This document shows, one piece after another, positions 25,542-37,185 of a stretch of DNA of 62,828 nucleotides. The stretch is from assembly GCA_027604705.1 (NCBI GenBank), contig JADHYV010000093.1, positions 1-62,828 of the forward strand, given 5' to 3'. Source of the DNA: Allomyces arbusculus (lineage: Eukaryota > Blastocladiomycota > Blastocladiomycetes > Blastocladiales > Blastocladiaceae). Position 1 is the stretch's first letter. Each line of letters starts with the position of its first letter. The notes beneath the pieces were generated by a model. It saw only the letters and a list, made by a program, of their open reading frames with translations, had not been told where the DNA came from and did no database searches. The position numbers and the translations under genes were made by a program.

Positions 25542-27757
25542 ATGGACGGCGGCTTTGCCTCGCTCGCGTCGCGGTCGATGACCTCGTCCCCCTCCACGCC
25601 CACGGGTCACGGTGGCGCGGGCATGGTCGGCGTGAATCTCGGGCTCAGCACCAGCAATAGCACTACGGATGCCGGGTCTCCAATCCGGCACGTGCGCGCC
25701 GACGACAAGACCGGTCTCGAGGAGCGGTACGATCTCGGGAGCAAGTTGGGCAAGTACGTGACCCCCCCCCCCCCCTTCGCTCGTGACCTGGCGCCCCGTT
25801 TTGCTGACAAATTGGCGCCACACAGGGGCGCGTTCGGCACCGTGCGGCTCGTCACGGACCGGGCGACGCGCGAGGTGTTTGCCTGCAAGACGATTCACAA
25901 GAAGATGCGCGGCGGCGCGTCGATGGACCAGATTGCGCGCGAAGTTGAGATCATGAAACGTATTCGGCACCGGCATGTCGTGCAGCTGCGCGAGGTCTAC
26001 GAGACGCCGCAGAAGATCTACATTGTCATGGAATAGTACGTGCTGTTGGCGAGACGCGAAGATGGGTCGATGGCGGCTGACGATTGGATGCGCGGATGAA
26101 GTTGTAACGGCGGCGAGCTCGTGAAAAAGGTGCAGCTCACCAACTCGATCGAGGAAAAGGACATCAAGCTCGTGATTAAGCGGCTCGCTAGCGTGATTGG
26201 GTACCTGCATGACCACGGTGCGTTATGTGTCAGTCATGCCGTTGGGGTTCTTCGCGGAATACCGGCTCACGAATAGATGCGTTCCCAGGCATTGTCCACC
26301 GCGATATCAAGCCTGAGAACATTCTCCTCTCTACGTCCGACCCAAACGACCCCTACAACATCAAGGTCTCCGACTTTGGCCTCGCCGCGTTCACGGCCGG
26401 CGGCAAATTGATGGAGAACGTGTGCGGGACACCGACTTATATGGGTACGCCTTCGACCGGCAGTGTATCGCGGTGGGACCTTTGTTGACGCGTTCATGCT
26501 GTTGCGTGCAGCGCCCGAGGTGGTGGCTGGGTTGGGGTACAGCCAGCAGTGCGACATTTGGAGTATCGGAATCATGTGCGGCCTCCTGTACGTCGGCTTC
26601 CCACGTTCTTTCGCGGTGCTTGCAAGTCTCGCGGCACCGGCTGACCGACCAGACTTTCTTAAAATGCCGTAGTCTCGCCAAGTACACGAAGAAGGCCGAG
26701 CAGGAGCTGCGCGAAATGATCGTCACAGGCACCATCAACGTGCACCACGCGATCTGGGCCCACTGCTCGCCATCTGGTACGTACTTAATTCGCTCACCTC
26801 GTTTGTCCGTGTGCCCGCGTCCGAAAAAGACTGAGTGCGCAGTGCCGTCTCCGTGCAAGCCAAAAACTTGCTCGAAAAAATGCTGCAAGTCGACCCGGCA
26901 CAACGCATCGCCGCCAAGGAAATCGTGTACCATCCGTGGATCACGGTCGGTACCTCCCTTTATCCCTCTCGCGCAGAGCACCGTCCCGCAACTGACCCGT
27001 CGACTCGGCCCCCCAGGGCGAGAAACTCGAGTCGCAAACCGTGCTCGAAATGATGAAGTCCTACCGCGCGGAACAACGGTGGAAGAAGGCGATTCACGTG
27101 CTCATTGCCGCACACCGGCTCATGCACGGCGTCTCCAACAAATCCACCTCATCGCGCTCGTCATCAGCGGGCCAACTTGCACCTGCCGCCGCACCCGCCG
27201 CTGCCGCTGCACCCACGACCCCAACCCACGCGCTCCCACCGCGTCTCGCGACCACTGGTCTGCGCCCGACGCGCGTACACAACACATGCCCTTCGGCCCC
27301 GTCCCTACACGCTACGACCGCCGCCGCACACGGCGACCACGTGCCGCACATGCACCACGCGCCTCCGCATCATCGTACGCCCGCACCGACCGTCGCGATC
27401 GCTGCGAGTGCGGTCGCGCCGCACCTCGCGCGCCCACGCGCAGATTCGTCCTCGACGCCAGGGTTGACGGCGTCGCCGACGGCGTCGCCGCACGGGTCGG
27501 CTGAGTGTCTCGCGCCGAACCCCGCGCGGCTCGCGACCCCGACGGCAGTGGGGGTGGCGGTCGGGTCGACGACGCCCGCTGCGCGCAGGAGTTCGTTGCA
27601 GGGGTCGAAGCGGCGGCCGTTGGCGCCGATTTCGCCGGGCGCGGGCGGGACGGGGACGGTGACGGCGGTGGGGGGTGGGGCTGGGATAGGGGGTGGGATG
27701 GGTGGTACTGGGCGGAGGGTCACGGCGGTCGGGCGGTCGCCGGGGCCAAGTACTTGA
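25542..27757 (+). CDS. Ser/Thr protein kinase, CAMK group, STK33-like
   Basis: Eight exons: 25542-25753, 25826-26035, 26102-26217, 26289-26444, 26512-26587, 26673-26776, 26836-26945, 27017-27757; 574 residues. Kinase motifs in order: glycine loop [24 protein letters not shown] (VAIK lysine), [30 protein letters not shown] and DIWSIG. A helix after the kinase domain, [20 protein letters not shown], closely recalls STK33. The C-terminal ~200 residues are Ala/Pro/Thr-rich and disordered. The 5' end of exon 7 is the least certain (intron 26777-26835). STK33 is linked to sperm flagella in animals, so a zoospore role is conceivable, but that is inference. Confidence 0.87.
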
Positions 27758-28222
27758 TGATAGGGAGGGGGGACTGGAGAGGGGGGAGAGGGGGTGAATA
27801 TGGAGGAGGTTGCGTGGACGCAATAGATCTCTAGGCAGGCATTACTTGCGTTTTGGATGGGAATAAGGTAGCACATCGCGCGTCGGCGCTTGGGTGGAGC
27901 GGATTCGGGTGTGATCCTGCTCTGTGTGCAACACCATTCTGAGTCGCGAGTGCTCGCTCGACAGGTCGCTCGACCCGCTCTCATCGCTTGAAGGAACGCA
28001 GCCCTCGCTGCGTGACAAATCGATGATATATTACTCGAGCCCAAGCTGCGCTATGCTACTTACGCAACCACTAATCCATGCAAAAGCAACAAAAGCAATG
28101 AACAAACTCGCAACGTCAAGCAACAATCTAGTCTCTCCACCAGCCTTTCGTGGCTTCTGGTTACCCCCCTCACGCGCGCTCGCTTCGTACGCTCGCTTCC
28201 CTCCTCCTCTCTTCGAACCCAC
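27758..28222. other. Convergent intergenic region
   Basis: Contains 3' ends of the kinase (plus) and UbiA (minus) genes. The DNA is AT-richer than the flanking genes, and no gene is seen. Confidence 0.5.
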
Positions 28223-29545
28223 CTAGAACACCGCCGTGAAGATATACAGGTAGAGCCACAGAATGTGCAACTTGAACGAAAAGTCGTCGCGCTCGTACTG
28301 CGCACGCTTGATCTGTTTGTGCAAGTCGGGCACTTTAACGACGTCGGCAGCGCCCGAATCGTTGAGCTCGCCGGCGGCAATCCCGAGCCGCGCAGCATCC
28401 CGCTTCGCGTCCACGAGCACCGACACCCCACCTTCGATCCGGTACTCGGGACAGTCGCGCAGAATCCGCACGCTCACCCACGCGACGAGCGTCCAGAGTA
28501 CGCTGTAAAACACAGCGCGCGCCCACCCTTCGGCATCGGCCGCTTTGGTCCCCGGGTGCGATGTCTCCCCGGCCCAGCCCAAAACGTCGTGCACGAACCA
28601 CCACGCCCAGGGCAGTGCGACGCGCGCATGCGCGGCCGCCGTCGTTGCGACCATCCCAGCGACCACGGCGACGCGCGCATTCCACTCGCCCCACGCGATA
28701 TTCTGCGTGACGCGCCCCGTCATCAAATCGCCATCTACATCACGCAAGTCCTGGACCGTGATGGTCGCGAAAATGGCCACCATGTGCAACGCGACCTGTG
28801 CCTGGACGGTCGCCGCAACGTAGGCGGGATCAGCGCCGCCCAACTTGACGATATCCGCATGTGCGAGCCACCCGCCCGCCGCGAAATAGCACCCGTAGCC
28901 CCAGGCGTTGCATAGATTCTTGCCGACCCAGTGCGTGTCGGCGCCCGTGAAGTTGTACGTGCAGGTCGCCGCGACAAAGGCGAGCGCGCACCAGAGGACA
29001 CCCTGGACGTGGGCCGTCAGGACGAACGCGAATGTGGCGATGACGGAGAGGCGCATGGCCGCACGCGGCGTGATCAGGCCCGCGACGAGCGGGCGGAAGG
29101 GCTTATTCGCGCGGTCCTCGTCCATCCCGACCAACTGGTTGGTCACGTCAATCACGAGCAGGCCGAGGTACCCCCAGAGAAACGACCGGAGAACCGTGAG
29201 CGTCACGTCGAGAAGCGACGCGTGCGTCTGGTGCAGGTAGGCGACGTGCGTGACGGCGGCCATTGTGCACCCGGGCAGGACCAGGTTGTGGATGTCAGTC
29301 TTGGTGAACAGGTAGAGGACGTGCGAGAACCAGGTCACTTGGTCGACGGCGTCGCGCAACGTGCGCCGGCGCGGGGGCGACGCCGGAGCGCTGGCTGGCG
29401 GGTGCAGTGTCGTCGGCTGCTTGATGAACGCCGGATGGACGCTGCCATTGTCGCTCAGCCCACTTGGCGTGCGCGGGCGCGAATCGAGCGCGACGCCGGT
29501 AGCCGGCAACGTGGCCGTCTTGACCACAATGGGATCGCCGGGCAT
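28223..29545 (-). CDS. UbiA-superfamily membrane prenyltransferase
   Basis: Single exon, 440 residues from the chosen ATG. There are several hydrophobic helices. The first Asp-rich metal-binding motif is NQLVGMDEDRANKPFRPLVA and the second is QDLRDVDGDLMTGR, together diagnostic of UbiA enzymes that move an isoprenoid chain onto an acceptor. The motif NKPFRPL is shared with fungal UbiA proteins of unassigned acceptor and with geranylgeranylglyceryl-phosphate synthase-like enzymes. The acceptor cannot be told here. The N-terminal ~80 residues are Ser/Pro-rich. The frame is open further upstream to 29965, with alternative ATGs; the start is the main uncertainty. Confidence 0.87.
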   Translation of the reverse strand: MPGDPIVVKTATLPATGVALDSRPRTPSGLSDNGSVHPAFIKQPTTLHPPASAPASPPRRRTLRDAVDQVTWFSHVLYLFTKTDIHNLVLPGCTMAAVTHVAYLHQTHASLLDVTLTVLRSFLWGYLGLLVIDVTNQLVGMDEDRANKPFRPLVAGLITPRAAMRLSVIATFAFVLTAHVQGVLWCALAFVAATCTYNFTGADTHWVGKNLCNAWGYGCYFAAGGWLAHADIVKLGGADPAYVAATVQAQVALHMVAIFATITVQDLRDVDGDLMTGRVTQNIAWGEWNARVAVVAGMVATTAAAHARVALPWAWWFVHDVLGWAGETSHPGTKAADAEGWARAVFYSVLWTLVAWVSVRILRDCPEYRIEGGVSVLVDAKRDAARLGIAAGELNDSGAADVVKVPDLHKQIKRAQYERDDFSFKLHILWLYLYIFTAVF

Positions 29546-30590
29546 TGGCGAGTGGGGTACGTGTCTCACGGCTGGATCAGAGACAACAGAGGATAAGGGA
29601 AGTCTTGTGTGTTCGACAGGAGTGCTGCGCCGACCTGGAGAAAGTCGCGAGTTGCGAGTGGAACAAGGGAGCACGGACGCGATGGCCATGGAGAAACGGG
29701 TCGTTGTTCTCCTTATAATGGGAAGCCCCCAAGGTGCCGATGCATGGGTGCAGAGTGATACGGGCACCCGCCAAGCGAGGACGACGCGTCTCTCTTTGAT
29801 GCATGGGAGGAGGCAATTCACGACACGCGTCGCGTGCCACGGGCGGCCGAGGTCCCGACCTCGGGAGATGCTGGCCAAGTCGATGAAGAGAGTGCGGACA
29901 TGACTGATCTTGGGTGGACGTGGGACCGGCGCGTCAATGAAGGGTCTTTGATTCGGCAGGTGCAAGTAACGGGGTCAAGGTACTGTCAAAGAGCCGCTGC
30001 CGTCAGCACGCATGCCTGATCAAAAGGAACGGAACCGCCATGAACTTGCCACACCGGCTCAACCAACTCGGCATGATTGTGCTGCCGCATATCCGACGGG
30101 CCACCGCACAGGCCGGCCCGGTCGCGCCGTGGCCAACACTGTGGATCACGGAGGAGAGGCCGTAAGAGAGCTGGCGGGGCGGTACGGGCTGGTCGAGGTG
30201 CGACCCGACAATTGATCAGGTCGAGATCAATCACGACGCGTGCACGCCGCCCCTCTCCGTCACATCATTGGAGCTCCTTCGAAAGTTGCCTTGATCGCCC
30301 AGGGACTTGGCGTGAGCTTGCACCGCGTCAAACTGCAGGCTGGAGGTGGCTGGTGCGTGGGCTAAGCCAACCTTCGTGCCGCCAACAGAAACTGGCTGGT
30401 CGGCGCTCGCAGCTTGCGCGTCATGCACACACGTCCCCGCAGCCTTGACGAGCGCAAAATCATTCTCCACTCCCCCTTCGCTCCCGACCAGGGCAACCTT
30501 CGCCAACAGCCAGCAAACGGCGACAACAGTAACGACAAGGACTGCCTCAAGAGCAACGACAAGGACTGCCTCAAGAGCAACGACCCGCGC
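29546..30590. promoter_or_regulatory. Divergent upstream region, UbiA and BK-like channel
   Basis: Carries a 24-nt perfect tandem duplication at 30531-30578 just upstream of the channel start. No conserved gene is seen. The short frames at 29834-30448 have no family pattern. Confidence 0.4.
30531..30578 (+). repeat. Two 24-nt perfect tandem units
   Basis: The unit begins AACGACAAGGACTGCC and occurs twice in a row, followed by a partial third. If the channel frame starts upstream at 30414, the units encode NDKDCLKS twice, in frame with the chosen start. Confidence 0.9.
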
Positions 30591-33500
30591 ATGTCTGGAG
30601 TGGCAGGATCTCTCGCTGCGTCGCCGTTCCTGACCCCGGCCGCCCAAATCCTCAACCAGCGCCGGCTCTACAATTCAACGCTCAAGAGCTCGTCCGCAGC
30701 AAGGATGCCCGCCGCAAGCAGCAGTTCCAGCACCGCGCGCGGCGCGCGCACGACGGGCCAGAGCGTCTATGGCACGCGCGGTCCGCGTGGTCGTTTGGCC
30801 AACTTGAAGGAGGCCGCCGTGCCGAGTGCGCCAATGCTCGTCCCGATTACCGTCGAGGACGAAATGGAGGCCTTTACGGGCAAGGCCATGCCGCAGACGT
30901 TCCAAGCGCGTGGAGACACGCATGGTCCTCCCCAAGAACCGCTCGTGCCGACTCTTCGTCAGCGGTGGGCGTTCTATCTCGATACCTCGCATGCCGGCCG
31001 CTGGCTCGACTTGATTGATGCCGTACTGTCGCTGCTGCAGTGCGCGCTCTACGTCTGGAACTCGACCTACGTTGCGCCGCCGCTGCCTGCGTTTGGGGTC
31101 CAGGACATGGACAATTCGCCCATGCCGGAACCTAATTTCCTCGACAAGTTCCTCACGACGGCGCTCATGTTTGCGCCCGAAGTTGACAACGAGTCGGTCA
31201 ATGTGAACATGGGCATCGGGTGGCCGGGCCACCGCCGCAAGAACGCAATCCCGCTGCCCGGGCTCAACCGGCACCTCGAAGTGGCGCTGGCTGTGGCGAT
31301 GCTGCTTGTCTGGCTTGTGCGCCTGTTTGTAGCCTCGTCGCGCACACAGTTCATGACCCGCATCTACACGCTGCTCACGCTCATCTCGACGTTGCCCGTC
31401 TTTGTCGCGTTTGCCTTAGCGCAGACGGACCCGGACACATGGAAGTCGTACATGAGTGCTGGCGGGATCGTTTACATTCTGCCGTTCCGATGGGCGAGGT
31501 TGCATGAAACGATTGGGCTCGTGTTCACGCCCGTCAAGGACCCGCTTATCCGCACCTCGCCGATTTCGCGCAAAGTCATCAACGTCACGTCGGCAATCGT
31601 GCTCACGCTCTTGACGGTCACGGCGTTCATTCACATTACGCTCTACCGCATGGCCGATGCTACGTCGCCCTCGCCAACATTTTTCGACGTGTTCTACTTT
31701 GTACCCTGCCTTTTTCTCGCTCTTTTCGCGACATGATGCTCACTAGCAGCGCTGACCACCTTGTCCATCCCGCTAGACGGTCATGTCGTCGACTTCGGGC
31801 CTGCAAAACGCGAGCGTCACAGCGGATTCGTGGTTCACGCGCGCGCTGTTGCTCTACATCATGATTGCTGGTACGTTTGTGCTCTCATTTCACATTCTCC
31901 ACTGCTTTGGACTCACGCATTTGCAACTCAACAGGTGCCTTTTACATTCCGACGCACCTCAGCGAGCTGCTGACCATGGTGCGCGAGCGCAGCAAGTTCA
32001 CGAAGCCCTACAAGGCGCCTCGCTCCGAGTCGCACGTGCTCGTGACCGGAAAATTCGACGTAAACTCGGTGCTCGAGTTCCTGCGCGAGTTCTACTGCCC
32101 AGACCACGGCCTCTCCACCATGACGACGCGTGTCGTGATGCTGAGCCCGCACGAGCCGTCCGAGGCGCTCGTCACGGTCCTGCAGGACCCGGCCTACGAG
32201 GCGCGTGTCAAGTACGTCAAGGGCTCATCAACCTCCTTCCGGTCGCTCGGCCAAGTGGACGCCAAGAACGCGCGTGCGGCGTTTATCTTGACGTCGCGCA
32301 CGTCCGAGGCTGAGGACGCCATGGCCGAGGACGCCGAGTCGGTGATGCGCGCGCTGGCTATCAAGAAGTACAACCCGGCGCTGCCCGTCTTTGTCGAGTC
32401 GATTTTGCCGGAGAACCACCCGCAGTTCCATTTCTTGACCGACCAGATTTTGTGTATTGAGGAGCTCACCATGGGCATTCTCGCGCAAGCCGTGCGCGTG
32501 CCCGGATTCTCGACTCTCGTCTCGCTCCTGTCGTCATCGATGACCGATGCCGCACGCGTGCAGCTCGTGGAAATGGCCGACCAGCAGGGCGCCGGCTTCT
32601 TGAAGCCGTACGTCCGTGGCGCGTCGCAGGAAATCTACCCGATTGTGTTCCCGCCGGCCCTCGTCGGCAAGACGTTCAAGGAGGCCGCGCGTGTCATTTA
32701 CGAGCACTTTGATGCGTGTTTGATTGGCATCGGTGTCACGGTCGACCGCGACAATTTGCCGCCGTCGGAGCGGTTCCACTTGGTGCTCAACCCAGCCGAT
32801 TACGCTCTTACGGGCGTCGAGACTGGGTTTGTCATTTCAACCGAAGTTGAAGTCGCGATGCGCATCCAGGCCTACACGGAAGCGTCCGAGGTGCTGCTGT
32901 CATCGTCTTTCTCGTCCTCGTCCTCATCGCGCGGTGCTGAAAGTGACGACGAGACGGCAGCCGCGGAGCGCCCGCTGTTGTGCGATGCCGTCCAAGTGCA
33001 GATTGGCGAGCCTTCGTCCTCTGCTGCTGCTGCCGCTTCGTCGTCGTCCGACACCGAGCCGGCCCCGTCGGCGACCACCAAGCCCAGCACGACCGCGACC
33101 GCGAGCGACAACGAGGACAATGACATGACTGGCGCCGACCAAGCGATGCTGCCCTCGCTGGGCCAGTACCGCAGCAAGCCTTTGATCTCCGAGGACCACT
33201 CTGCCGACGCGTCGCTGGCTCCGCTCGACGCGGCCATCTACGACCACATTGTTCTGTGCGACTCGTCGCGCGACGCCGGGTTCCCCGTGAACCTCGACTT
33301 GTTCCTCGAGCCCTTGCGAGGCCCGTTGATTGCGAAGCCCGTGCCCGTCGTGATCCTGTCGCCCAACGCGCCGCCCGAGAATTGGGTCAACCGGTTTGAA
33401 GGTGTCTACTATGTTGCGGGCAACCCGCTGCGGCGGTCGGATCTGCTGCGTGCGGGCGTGGCGCGCGCGCGCAAGCTCGTCATCATGTGCTCGGGCAAGT

Positions 33501-34247
33501 CACAGTCGCGAATTGCGGATGCCGGGTCGATTTTGACGGCGCTGAATGCCGAGAGCGCCGAGGAGCGGGGCCTGTTCCTCGTCGTCGAGTTTTGTTTTAA
33601 GGAGAACTTCAAGTATATTGGTGAGACACAAGTGCTCGATCGCGTGCGCGACGACCAGGGTACGGTGTCATTTTGCGGTGCTATTCGTTGCCTTCACTCA
33701 ACTTTCATTTCATTGACCGCCATCTCGCGATCCCCTATCTACAGCCGAATCGATCCTGCGCCCGTCGTTCATGGCCGGCCACGTCTTCTCGTCGTCCCTG
33801 CTCGACGGCCTGCTCGCGCAATCCTACTACTCGCCGCACGTACTCTCCGTCATCAAGCGGCTCATCTTCACGAACCGCACCTCGCTCGTCGAGAAACTCA
33901 TGACGCGCGGCACCTGGGCGACGTCATCGACGCCCGACCTGCGCGCCAAGGGTAAGCGCAAAATGACCACCGCGACGACCGCCGTGCCCGACACGGACGT
34001 GTCCCCGCTGCCCGTGCAGTCGACGTGCGTGCACGAGCTCGAAATTCCGACTCATCTCGCGGGCAAGTCGTACCGCGAATTGTTTGTGCATTTAGCGGAG
34101 CAGGGCGTCGTACCGCTCGCGCTCTACCGGCACGTCGTGCATCCGGTCGACCAGCGGCCATTCTGTATGACGATTATTAATCCGCGGCCGGTCGTGACGC
34201 TGCGCGCGAGCGATTCGGTGATTGTGTTGACTAAGGAGCGCATGTAA
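30591..34247 (+). CDS. BK (Slo)-type RCK-domain channel with atypical pore
   Basis: Four exons: 30591-31700, 31777-31870, 31935-33620, 33745-34247; 1130 residues. The N-terminal third has membrane helices (VALAVAMLLVWLVRLFVAS, SAIVLTLLTVTAFIHITL) and a short S4-like ILPFRWARLHETI with few arginines. After the pore region two RCK domains follow. RCK1, from about 434, has HVLVTGKFDVNSVLEFLREF and ILCIEELTMGILAQ, then VPGFSTLVSLL, which matches BK. RCK2, from about 837, has YDHIVLCDSS. An acidic Ser-rich linker (about 890-1010 of the exon-3 frame) lies between them. At the filter position the sequence is MSSTSGLQNAS rather than the K-channel TVGYGD. The extended start at 30414 cannot be excluded. 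RCK domains normally sense cytosolic Ca2+. Confidence 0.87.
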
Positions 34248-34911
34248 GAAGGTGTTGAAGAGGGCGCGCTTTTGGCTTGTAAGTTTTGTGGTAGCGATGG
34301 CCTGTATGTCATGACAAAATGTGATTCTGGCATATTTTTGAACTCGACCATTTGGGCCGTTCTCGTTCGTTTTGGTGAACAAAGCTGCCAAGTGTCAAAG
34401 TGTCAGCGTCGCTTGTCACGAACAACATCCCTTCACATCACGTTAAGATCTCGTCGTGCACGTGCAAGTCAAACTCACCACGGCCAACGTGCGCGCCGGT
34501 TCGGCCACATCTCGGTAGAATTGGTGGTTTCATCCTCAAATTTTCTTGGTTCTGACACGCACGAACCTGAAGAAATGGATGAAGCCAGAGCGATTTTCTT
34601 CAGCAAGCCAAGTTGTTCCATGATCTGAGCACTCCAAGCTGGCACTCCCTGGTGAGAATGCACAGAAATGAACGGGCGTGAGAACAAGAGCAAAATAGGC
34701 CACGATGATCTGTTTGAAAGGCGTCTTAAACGATCTTGCGCATGCCATCAGAATGGATGTTATTGCAGTTCTTACAGAGACGCATATTGGTATGTATTCA
34801 TGATCGAATAGCCGCAACGTCGACCACCAACAACCGCATCGCGGACGGTCGCAATCGCTCCAAAATGATCGGAAATGCGTCTTCTTCATGCGATACATAT
34901 TAACTTGGGCA
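34248..34911. other. Convergent intergenic region
   Basis: Contains the 3' ends of the channel (plus) and first SWEET (minus) genes. Open frames here are short and lack family features. Confidence 0.45.
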
Positions 34912-35764
34912 TTACTGCGAGCGCACATCCATGCGCTGGTACTGCATGATCAGGTAGACCTGCGCGCCAGCCAGGGCAGTACTGAGTGCATGGAGCAAAA
35001 ACACAGAACTGCCGCGGCTGAGCCCAAACATGGCCCACAGCAACGCGGCCAGCAGCGCCAGGCAAGAATGCGTAAGCGACATGCCAGCTGTGTTCCGCGT
35101 AGCAAGCACTTGATCCTACATATGCACCAACGCTTTCGTATCAGGGACCGTGGTGCGTGTCTTTGAAGAGATGGTACGCACCAGAAGCACCAGCGGCGAC
35201 CCAAACATGACTACCGACGCGATGTTGGCAGATCGGGCAACAATATGCGATGCTTCGCTGGTGTGCAAGTTGCGCACGGAGAAGAGCACTGAGACGACAA
35301 CAATTGCGGCATATAGCAGTTGCCACGCCACGCTCCGCTGTGAATGGGCGTTAGTGTCAGCGCTGCAGGGTCGCCCACAGCCAGTCGTTGAGGGAACATG
35401 CCGTACTCTGTTGCTCGCGTACTTGAAAAAGACGACGGCATAGGTCTGACCCAGCACGACGCCCATTGCCCCAACAGCTGTCATTAGCGTGTCATCGTTC
35501 AAGAGCCCATACTTTACCCACAGCGCACGAGCAACTATGGTGGCGACGAAAGGGAACCCCCGTCGATCTGGCAGCGGCATACTTGCGGACCGTGACACTA
35601 AAGCAATACAGCAGGAATTGCAAGCTGGACGAGCCATGATCGTGATCTCGCAGTATGCATCATGAAATGGAAAACGCAGCAGATACAGACAGTGGCACGA
35701 GAAGGTACACAACGGTAAAACCAGTTGCGGCAAACCCAAGTGCGATGTCGGTGATGGTGGTCAT
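34912..35764 (-). CDS. SWEET sugar transporter, copy 1
   Basis: Minus-strand exons 35764-35691, 35581-35407, 35337-35182 and 35115-34912; introns 109, 69 and 66 nt; 202 residues. Two MtN3/saliva repeats of three helices are visible. Repeat 1 ends FVATIVARALWVKYGLL and GAMGVVLGQTYAVVFFKYA. Repeat 2 has VVMFGSPLVLLDQVLATRN and TAGMSLTHSCLALLAALLW, with the junction restoring the SPL-to-VxxTxS spacing of the family. SWEETs move mono- or disaccharides down their gradient across plasma or vacuolar membranes. Its intron positions and phases match those of copy 2 at 37186-38076, so the pair arose by tandem duplication. The first donor is the weakest junction. Confidence 0.85.
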
Positions 35765-37185
35765 AATGGCGTGGAGAGCGACTTTGCGACGCGCCTTGCG
35801 ATGTGGATGAGCGTGGCGAGTGAAGAGATGGAGTGGCGAAGTATGTGCGTGAGTGACGAGAACTCGTGCCTCATATGACGTGGCCAACTACCGTGGTGCA
35901 AGCTGCGAGCCGGAGAGAGTGGGGAAGGTGGAGAGTGGGGAAAGTGGAGACCATGGTCAAGGGAGCTAAGCAAGGGGAGAGACGGGCTGAAGGAGGCCTC
36001 GGGCAGAAATCTCGAATATGTGTGAGTTGGTAGGCGCCCTGCCAGGGAAGAGGCAAGATTTTCTCTCCCAAGGCTGAACACAACCTGTCCCTCCCCTTAC
36101 TTGGCTCTCCTGCCGTGGTGAGTGGTGTTCTGTAAGCATTGACTGTGAATGATGGCCCGTTTATCGGCCGGACCTTTTGTTGTGTCCCTTGTCTGGCGCC
36201 CAGACGCACTGGTCCCTCTGCCATAGCGAGCGCTGGGTAGTACTTGTTTTTTTCCCGCGCATTGTTCAACAGCAGTGTCATTCGAGTATCCCACGAATAA
36301 GAAATACATGGATAAAAAATACACGCCATGAACGGCGAAACTTGGCCTTTTTTAGTACGGCAGCGTTCTTTCAAATCCTTTTCTGGCACCCGATTTTTTT
36401 TTTGGCACCCGATTTTTTGATTCGAGGCTGCTTGCTCGCTGACTTTGAGGATTTGTTGGTTGCAATCTGACGCGGCGATTGCCTCTGTTGATGTCGAATG
36501 TTCTAACGGCAGGGGAAAGAACAACCATCTGCAGCTCCATCTCATAAAAAATGACGATGTGGAACATACCAGCATCACGGCCATCACTTTAACCAGAATT
36601 TGGCAAGCTCGACCACAACAGATTGCACTCTCCCTGTTTGGCCATGACGCGCTTTCAGCGTATTTTTGACCAACACCACGATCTGAGCGTCCGTGACCTG
36701 TTCATTTCTTGCCATTTATATCAATCGTGACAATGGGTCATGCCTTGAACTCAGGTTCGATAAGCATATGCCATCCTGGTCAATAATGCACAAGCTGCAA
36801 CAGTGGTTGCCAGAACGCGTATCAATCCGCCGGCAGAATTTCAAGGATAGCACAATGAAACACAAAACGCGGCCATGTCAGGGATAGCCAATGATTTTTA
36901 GCTTGCCTCAGAAGAATACCGCCTCACATCCGCCAATGTTAGCAGAAATGTAGGCAATAGTAACTGATAAACACGTGAAGAGTGCATCAGCGAGTTGGAA
37001 TAACAACAATGTGGGCGTGTGACGACTGGCGAGAATGGATGACAATTATGTCCCGCCGCCAATATCAAGACAACACAGCCGTGCACTCTGAACGGCCAGC
37101 TGATAGGCACGTGTCGTACGCTCTGACGCACAAAGAGGTGTGGTCACCAAAACAATGCAATCAATGTTGACTGGCTGTATGTATT
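35765..37185. other. Intergenic region between the two SWEET genes
   Basis: About 1.4 kb and AT-richer, with T-runs (36397-36417). It holds the promoter of copy 1 at its left. Positions 36136-36156 repeat the 21-bp motif of 10736-10756. No gene is supported. Confidence 0.45.

Noticed and set aside
35116-35148. 33-nt intron in SWEET copy 1
   Set aside because: Below the size of other introns; the 66-nt alternative restores the SPL-to-VxxTxS spacing of the family.
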